Of a stretch of DNA of 64,000 nucleotides, positions 60,086 to 64,000 are shown one piece after another; position 1 is the stretch's first letter; every line of letters begins with the position of its first letter. This DNA is from Prevotella sp. (lineage in GTDB: Bacteria; Bacteroidota; Bacteroidia; Bacteroidales; Bacteroidaceae). A program made the position numbers and the translations under genes. The notes below the pieces were generated by a model, which was not told where the DNA came from, made no database searches, and was given only the letters and a program-made list of their open reading frames with translations. The stretch is taken from positions 62,001 to 126,000 of the forward strand of contig JAFZIY010000031.1 of NCBI GenBank assembly GCA_017554105.1. Reading direction: 5' to 3'.

Positions 60086-63000
60086 TTATGCATTCTGTAT
60101 GTCGTCGATGAGTTGCCTGAAGATGGCATTACGGCATATTGTCTGGCGGTTTCCCGTTATTATCAGTTGTTTCCGTGCCCTCGTCAGCGCCACGTTCAGT
60201 TTGCGGTCGATGGTCATGCCGTCTTCCTCGAAGCAGTTGGCGGTGAGGAAATCGAGTTGATAGGGATTCTGGATGGTGAACGAGTAGATGATGACATCAC
60301 GCTGCGAACCCTGATACCGCTCCACTGTGTCGATGGAGATCTGCTCCAACGGTGGAATACCAAGCGTCTCTATCTCACGCCGTATTACTGCTATCTGGTT
60401 GCGGTAGGGCACGATGACACCCACTGTCTGCTGCGGTGAGAAGTCGTCGCGATGCTCCTCGTATATGCGTTTCAGTTGGTCACGCACGATGACTGCCTCG
60501 CTTATGTTCACCTTGTCCGACCGTCCCGGCTCCCGACAGTCGTCAGAGGGTATGTAGATGACGCGCCGGTGTGGGTCGGAAGGTTCGGTCTGATGTGGCA
60601 CTGGCACCGGAACAATGTCCTCACGGGAATAGAACATGCGACAGGGAAAGGCAGCGATATCAGGGTGCATGCGCCCTTGCTTGTGCAAGATGCCCACGAA
60701 CTGCTCCCTGCCGGCACGCCGCTCTATTCTCAGCAGACGCTCAAACAGACTGTTACGGCAGTTGTCGAGGCATATATCCCGCAGGCTCTGCTCCTCCACC
60801 CTACTGTCGTTGATGCTCTGTTGCACCACTGCCGGCAGTTGTTTATGGTCGCCGATAAGGATGAAGCGACAGCCTCCCTTAATCCCTCCTGGGGTGGAGA
60901 CTCCCGTTTGTCCTTCCTGTGGGTGATTATTGGCAGCGAGTTGACTCAGCAGTCCTATGATGTCAGGCTCCAGTATCTGACTTGCCTCATCGACGATGGC
61001 GAGCGAGAAGTGTTTCTGACGTATCAGTTCCTCTTGTGACGACATTGTGGTGGTGGTGCCAACGATGACTCTTGTAGAGTTAAGAGCGGAGAGTTGAGAG
61101 TTAAGAGTTGGCAGAGTTCCCACTGCATTTACAAAGAGACGGTCGTGGAAACGCGTGTCGCAGCGGTATGGCGACCCTATCCTGAGGTAGTCGATGGCGG
61201 CATCGGTGAGCATGGCGCATATCTCATCGACGGCGCGGTTGGTGTATGACATCAGGAGGATGGCATTCTTCGGTGAGGCAGCTAGTTCGCCTTCGACGAA
61301 ACTTCGCATTGCTCGTGAGGTCTTGCCTGTGCCCGGTGGTCCCACGAGAAGGAAATAGTCTTGTGCCGAGAGGGCGCGGGCGGTGAGGTCGTCGGCATTC
61401 TCGCTGCTGGCTGCGATGACATCGCAGCATACCTGACGGGGCTCACGCTGTGCCAGCAGCAGGTCGCGGAAGGGCTTGGGAGAGGTGATGAAACTGTGCA
61501 GGGCGTGTATCTTGGCTTTCTGCGAGAGGTCGCCAGGGGCGTGCTCCACCGCAAAGACGCCTTCTTTTTCGGGCACAAGGACGTTCGGGTTCTGCTGTCC
61601 GTCTGTCAAGGCGATGGTGATTTCGGTACTTGACAATTCCTTCAACGCACCCTTGAAGAGAATGCTGCGGCGCACATCGGGCTCATCTTCGTACTCATAA
61701 AGATAGACCGAGTCACCACGACGGAAGTTAGGTAGGAAGTCGTCACCCTGACTTGGCACCGCCAGCGTTATGAGGTCGTAGCCCCGATACGGCTCACTCT
61801 TCTCCTTTTTCGTAATCGTGAGGTCGGTGTATATGTTTCCTGTCTCGCGCTTTTCGGCAAGAGGCATGTTCCAGAGGTCGGCAGCCGACGAGCCGATGCC
61901 TTCCTGCAAACCCAGCCGTGCCACCCTCTGCTCACGGAAAAGGAATGTCATCATACGGCAGAAGTAGTCCTTCTCCAGTGGCGAAAGGCTGTGCAGAGGG
62001 TCGAGGAGGTTGCGCAACTGCGGCAGGGTATATCTTATGTAGAGCGTGTCATTACACCTGTTCTCGTTCAATTGTTGTGGGGTGAGCAACGGCAAGACGG
62101 TCTCGAAACCACGCTCCGCTATCGTCATATCCATCGTCACCATGCGGTTGCGCAGTTTGATGGCCTCGCGGAACAGTTCCCTATAGAAGTTCAGCGCCAC
62201 CAGTCCCTTGTCGGCAGGATACTTGGAGTAGAGCAGGTGCATGTTCACCTTACTGTTCCCCAGTTGGAAGTTATACCGAAGCACACCATAGTAGAGCAGC
62301 ATCTGAACGTAGTTTTCCTCCAGTTGCACACCATGTTTCCCGCTCGTGCCCGTCTCGATGTTCCAGTTCTTGCCCGACTTCTGCTCCACCAGCACCGTCA
62401 TGTCGGTGCTCATAAGGTCGACACGTCCCGAGATACCGAGTTGCTCGCAGACGAACGAGGGCTCGAGCAGTGCCTTGTCGGTGTCCAAGGGGGCCACATC
62501 GTCGTTCTTCAGGACGTCTATCGCCTCACGGATATTCATCGACTGCTGACGTGCGTCGGCAGTGAACATGGCACCATCGAAACCCTCGCAGGTGCAGAAT
62601 CCCAATGCCTTGTCGCGGAAGTTATGGCGTATGGTCTCCTCGATGGTAGTCTCGGGTGAGTTGATGGTGTCGTCGAGCACCGCACTCGCAAGATTACCGA
62701 GCAGTATGGGCTGTGTTATCACAGGCGGTCCGAGCCGTTTCACGATATAGTTCAGCGGACTCCGTCCGTATTTTGCGAAGCAAGAGGCGATGGTACTGAT
62801 GTCGATGAGGAAATCAGGTTCTATGACAATGAGTGACGGTTGCAGGTAATGCAGTCCCTCCTTGTCACCACGCGACGAACGACTGTCGAGCAAGTTGACC
62901 TGCATTCCGGGACGGAGAATCTTCTGCAGGTAGCGCAGATGCTCTGCCGAAAGGTCCACCATGAGTTGCCTTCCGCCACCGATATCATCGGCCGTGGCAG

Positions 63001-63478
63001 AGAACGACGTGTTCTCCACACTGTCTACGATGCACCTGACGTATGGGTATTTCTCGCGCTTCGCCTCCTCCTGCTGTGCCAGTTTCTCGCTTGTAGTCTG
63101 CGGTACCATGCCTATTATCGTGCCGGGGATGTCTTTATTGAAGACGGCGGAGATAAAGATGCAGAGCGCACGCACGTCAAAAAGCAACTGCTCTGGAGAG
63201 ATTACATTCGTGCTATTGCTGTGGCGGCGCATCGACTGAATGTCTATGACATCACTGATGCTGATGCTATGTCGCTTGCAGAGATAGTCAACCTGCGAGA
63301 AGAGGTTACCATACGCCTGGCGGGTGTCGGCAATTCCTGCGGCACATGCCATGACCAGCGTCTCGTGCATGTGGCGCAGCAGTTTCGGACAGAGTGACAT
63401 ATACTCCTCCATCCCATTGGTGTTGCGCACGGCATGGGCAATCTCCGTTGCCCTACTAAATAGTTCTTCTGCAGTCAT
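60086..63478 (-). CDS. DNA2/NAM7-like superfamily I helicase with nuclease-like N-terminal region
   Basis: 1130 residues. The C-terminal helicase has Walker A GPPGTGKTSRAM near 712-720, DEAS (IVDEASQILEPDI) near 825, GDHKQLPAVV, and motifs IDTVERYQGSQRDVIIYSF and LNVALTRARKQLII (V and VI). The middle region (about 300-420) contains RVDLMSTDMTVLVEQKSGKNW, which resembles a PD-(D/E)xK (Cas4/RecB-like) site, so a helicase-nuclease as in eukaryotic Dna2 is plausible. Two short inserts are repeat-encoded: TLNSQLSALNS (heptamers, 61077-61111) and HPQEGQTGVSTPGGIKGG (G/C-rich, about 60883-60935). Role in DNA repair or defence is open. Confidence 0.82.
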   Translation of the reverse strand: MTAEELFSRATEIAHAVRNTNGMEEYMSLCPKLLRHMHETLVMACAAGIADTRQAYGNLFSQVDYLCKRHSISISDVIDIQSMRRHSNSTNVISPEQLLFDVRALCIFISAVFNKDIPGTIIGMVPQTTSEKLAQQEEAKREKYPYVRCIVDSVENTSFSATADDIGGGRQLMVDLSAEHLRYLQKILRPGMQVNLLDSRSSRGDKEGLHYLQPSLIVIEPDFLIDISTIASCFAKYGRSPLNYIVKRLGPPVITQPILLGNLASAVLDDTINSPETTIEETIRHNFRDKALGFCTCEGFDGAMFTADARQQSMNIREAIDVLKNDDVAPLDTDKALLEPSFVCEQLGISGRVDLMSTDMTVLVEQKSGKNWNIETGTSGKHGVQLEENYVQMLLYYGVLRYNFQLGNSKVNMHLLYSKYPADKGLVALNFYRELFREAIKLRNRMVTMDMTIAERGFETVLPLLTPQQLNENRCNDTLYIRYTLPQLRNLLDPLHSLSPLEKDYFCRMMTFLFREQRVARLGLQEGIGSSAADLWNMPLAEKRETGNIYTDLTITKKEKSEPYRGYDLITLAVPSQGDDFLPNFRRGDSVYLYEYEDEPDVRRSILFKGALKELSSTEITIALTDGQQNPNVLVPEKEGVFAVEHAPGDLSQKAKIHALHSFITSPKPFRDLLLAQREPRQVCCDVIAASSENADDLTARALSAQDYFLLVGPPGTGKTSRAMRSFVEGELAASPKNAILLMSYTNRAVDEICAMLTDAAIDYLRIGSPYRCDTRFHDRLFVNAVGTLPTLNSQLSALNSTRVIVGTTTTMSSQEELIRQKHFSLAIVDEASQILEPDIIGLLSQLAANNHPQEGQTGVSTPGGIKGGCRFILIGDHKQLPAVVQQSINDSRVEEQSLRDICLDNCRNSLFERLLRIERRAGREQFVGILHKQGRMHPDIAAFPCRMFYSREDIVPVPVPHQTEPSDPHRRVIYIPSDDCREPGRSDKVNISEAVIVRDQLKRIYEEHRDDFSPQQTVGVIVPYRNQIAVIRREIETLGIPPLEQISIDTVERYQGSQRDVIIYSFTIQNPYQLDFLTANCFEEDGMTIDRKLNVALTRARKQLIITGNRQTICRNAIFRQLIDDIQNA
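61077..61111. repeat. Heptamer array inside the helicase gene
   Basis: GAGTTAA, GAGCGGA, GAGTTGA, GAGTTAA, GAGTTGG: five units in register, in frame, between the Walker A region and the VIVGTTTTMSS block. Confidence 0.85.
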
Positions 63479-63495
63479 TTACGTGTTGTTTTGTC

Positions 63496-63671
63496 GTCGT
63501 TTGTTTTTACCAAAGTCACCACCTGTTTTTGGTAAACGTGTTACCAGCCGTTGGTAACATTCCTACCAGCCATCGGTAGGCTCCCTACCAGGCACTGGTA
63601 AGCTCCCTACCAGCCGTTGGTAGCATCATTACAAGCCACCTGTGACATTTTTGGTAGCGGTTTCCTACTTT
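63496..63671. repeat. 22-bp lattice array, locus 2 (hairpin units)
   Basis: The gap between the helicase and the nucleotidase-like gene is filled by 22-bp units starting at 63518, 63540, 63562, 63584, 63606, 63628 and 63650. Most carry TACCA near the start and TGGTA near position 13-17, forming a hairpin around GCC(G/A)T. The last unit overlaps the end of the next gene. Confidence 0.85.
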
Positions 63672-64000
63672 CCGTTTAGTCGTGAGAAGTACTCCATTAT
63701 CTCATCCCAGGTCTTGAAAGTGTCACTTCCGAGAGGGATGACGGTACCCATAAAAGCCACCCCTTGCTCCCCCCTGGTGGGGATAATCATAAAGTCACCG
63801 AGAAGCAGTTGGGGCTGGTTGGTGAAGATAATGTGGTCGTATGCAGGCACACCGATGATGTCTTTCAGCCACGACTGCACGTCGGCGCACTGCTCTGCAT
63901 CGTAGTTGGGCGACGGTGCGACGATGAAGAGGCTGTAGGTCTCAATGAGTTGTCGGAACGCCTTGCGTGCCGATGGCTGCTGGTTGCCCTGCCTGTCGCG
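63665..64000 (-). CDS. 5'(3')-nucleotidase-like HAD protein (3' part only)
   Basis: The frame is open at the right edge, so only the C-terminal 111 residues are visible. VPAYDHIIFTNQPQLLLGDFMI, then GTVIPLGSDTFKTWDEIMEYF, resembles the end of NT5C-type 5'(3')-deoxyribonucleotidases, where the KsLLxGDxLIDD block is followed by a loop and a GsexFxxW motif. The loop between the two blocks (PTRGEQGVAF) is encoded by a G/C-rich REP-like palindrome (63762-63785) and is probably an insertion; the acidic pair expected after GDFMI is not obvious. The catalytic N-terminus is outside the window. Confidence 0.55.
   Translation of the reverse strand, partial: RDRQGNQQPSARKAFRQLIETYSLFIVAPSPNYDAEQCADVQSWLKDIIGVPAYDHIIFTNQPQLLLGDFMIIPTRGEQGVAFMGTVIPLGSDTFKTWDEIMEYFSRLNGK

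Noticed and set aside
3731-63671. Insertion sequences or prophage as the source of the repeats
   Set aside because: No transposase, integrase or phage structural gene is present in the window; the repeats are short and non-coding apart from their in-frame insertions.

Overview
The window looks like a chromosomal piece of a Prevotellaceae-type Bacteroidales bacterium (Prevotella/Segatella or a close relative). The case rests on several things. Promoters carry the Bacteroidetes -7 word TAnnTTTG, and I count well over a dozen exact matches just before genes. There is a type IX secretion (T9SS) pair, porV-porU, plus secreted enzymes ending in the Prevotella-type C-terminal signal (...GxYIVNGKKVVIK). 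The order rplM-rpsI-rpsB-tsf is typical of Bacteroidetes, the MurA has Asp in place of the catalytic Cys, and the polysaccharide-degrading enzymes fit a gut or rumen habitat. I see no rRNA, tRNA, CRISPR array, insertion sequence or prophage.

Layout. 1-10 kb is envelope glycan synthesis: an acyltransferase end, a UbiA-type phosphoribosyl-lipid synthase with its HAD phosphatase and a multi-spanning membrane protein, a Wzx-like flippase, a glycosyltransferase, and a licD / IspD-like cytidylyltransferase / epimerase / glycosyltransferase operon. 10-18 kb holds an M23-LysM peptidoglycan hydrolase, recG-ispD, a DJ-1 protein, nadK and an ABC exporter. 18-21 kb holds two small secreted proteins and a LytS/LytTR-type two-component system. 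21-28 kb holds a GH53 galactanase, an acyltransferase, a phosphoethanolamine-transferase-like enzyme and two glycosyltransferases. 28-39 kb is the secretion block: a C10 protease cargo, a DUF559-IspF fusion, porV, porU and an FAH-family enzyme. 39-43 kb is the ribosomal protein/EF-Ts operon. 43-60 kb is mostly housekeeping (nadD, gmk, yicC, tsaB, murA, rimM, dxr, rseP, ftsZ) with a plug-only TonB protein, a lipoprotein, a nitroreductase and a GH3 enzyme. 60-64 kb holds a large DNA2/NAM7-like helicase and the end of a nucleotidase-like gene.

The strongest unexplained signal is in the spacers, where several families of non-coding repeats coexist. (1) Arrays of 7-8 bp units sit exactly at stop/start junctions inside operons, often supplying the upstream stop codon. 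The same kind of array appears in frame inside four conserved genes (ispD, the sensor kinase, porU, the helicase). (2) Two copies of an 'array-core-inverted array' element share a conserved core, at 11.1 kb and 51.2 kb. (3) Two loci, at 17.5 and 63.5 kb, are built on an exact 22-bp lattice although their unit sequences are unrelated; at the first, three different repeat families keep one common 22-bp phase. (4) G/C-rich REP-like palindromes occur singly, as a BIME-like inverted pair at 59.9 kb, inside coding regions, and on both sides of a DUF559 (Vsr-like) nuclease domain that has become fused to IspF.

RNA-level candidates are a short promoter-to-terminator transcript at 28.05-28.25 kb, a structured leader in front of rplM, and a long hairpin after nadD. 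All assignments were made by reading the sequence without database searches.
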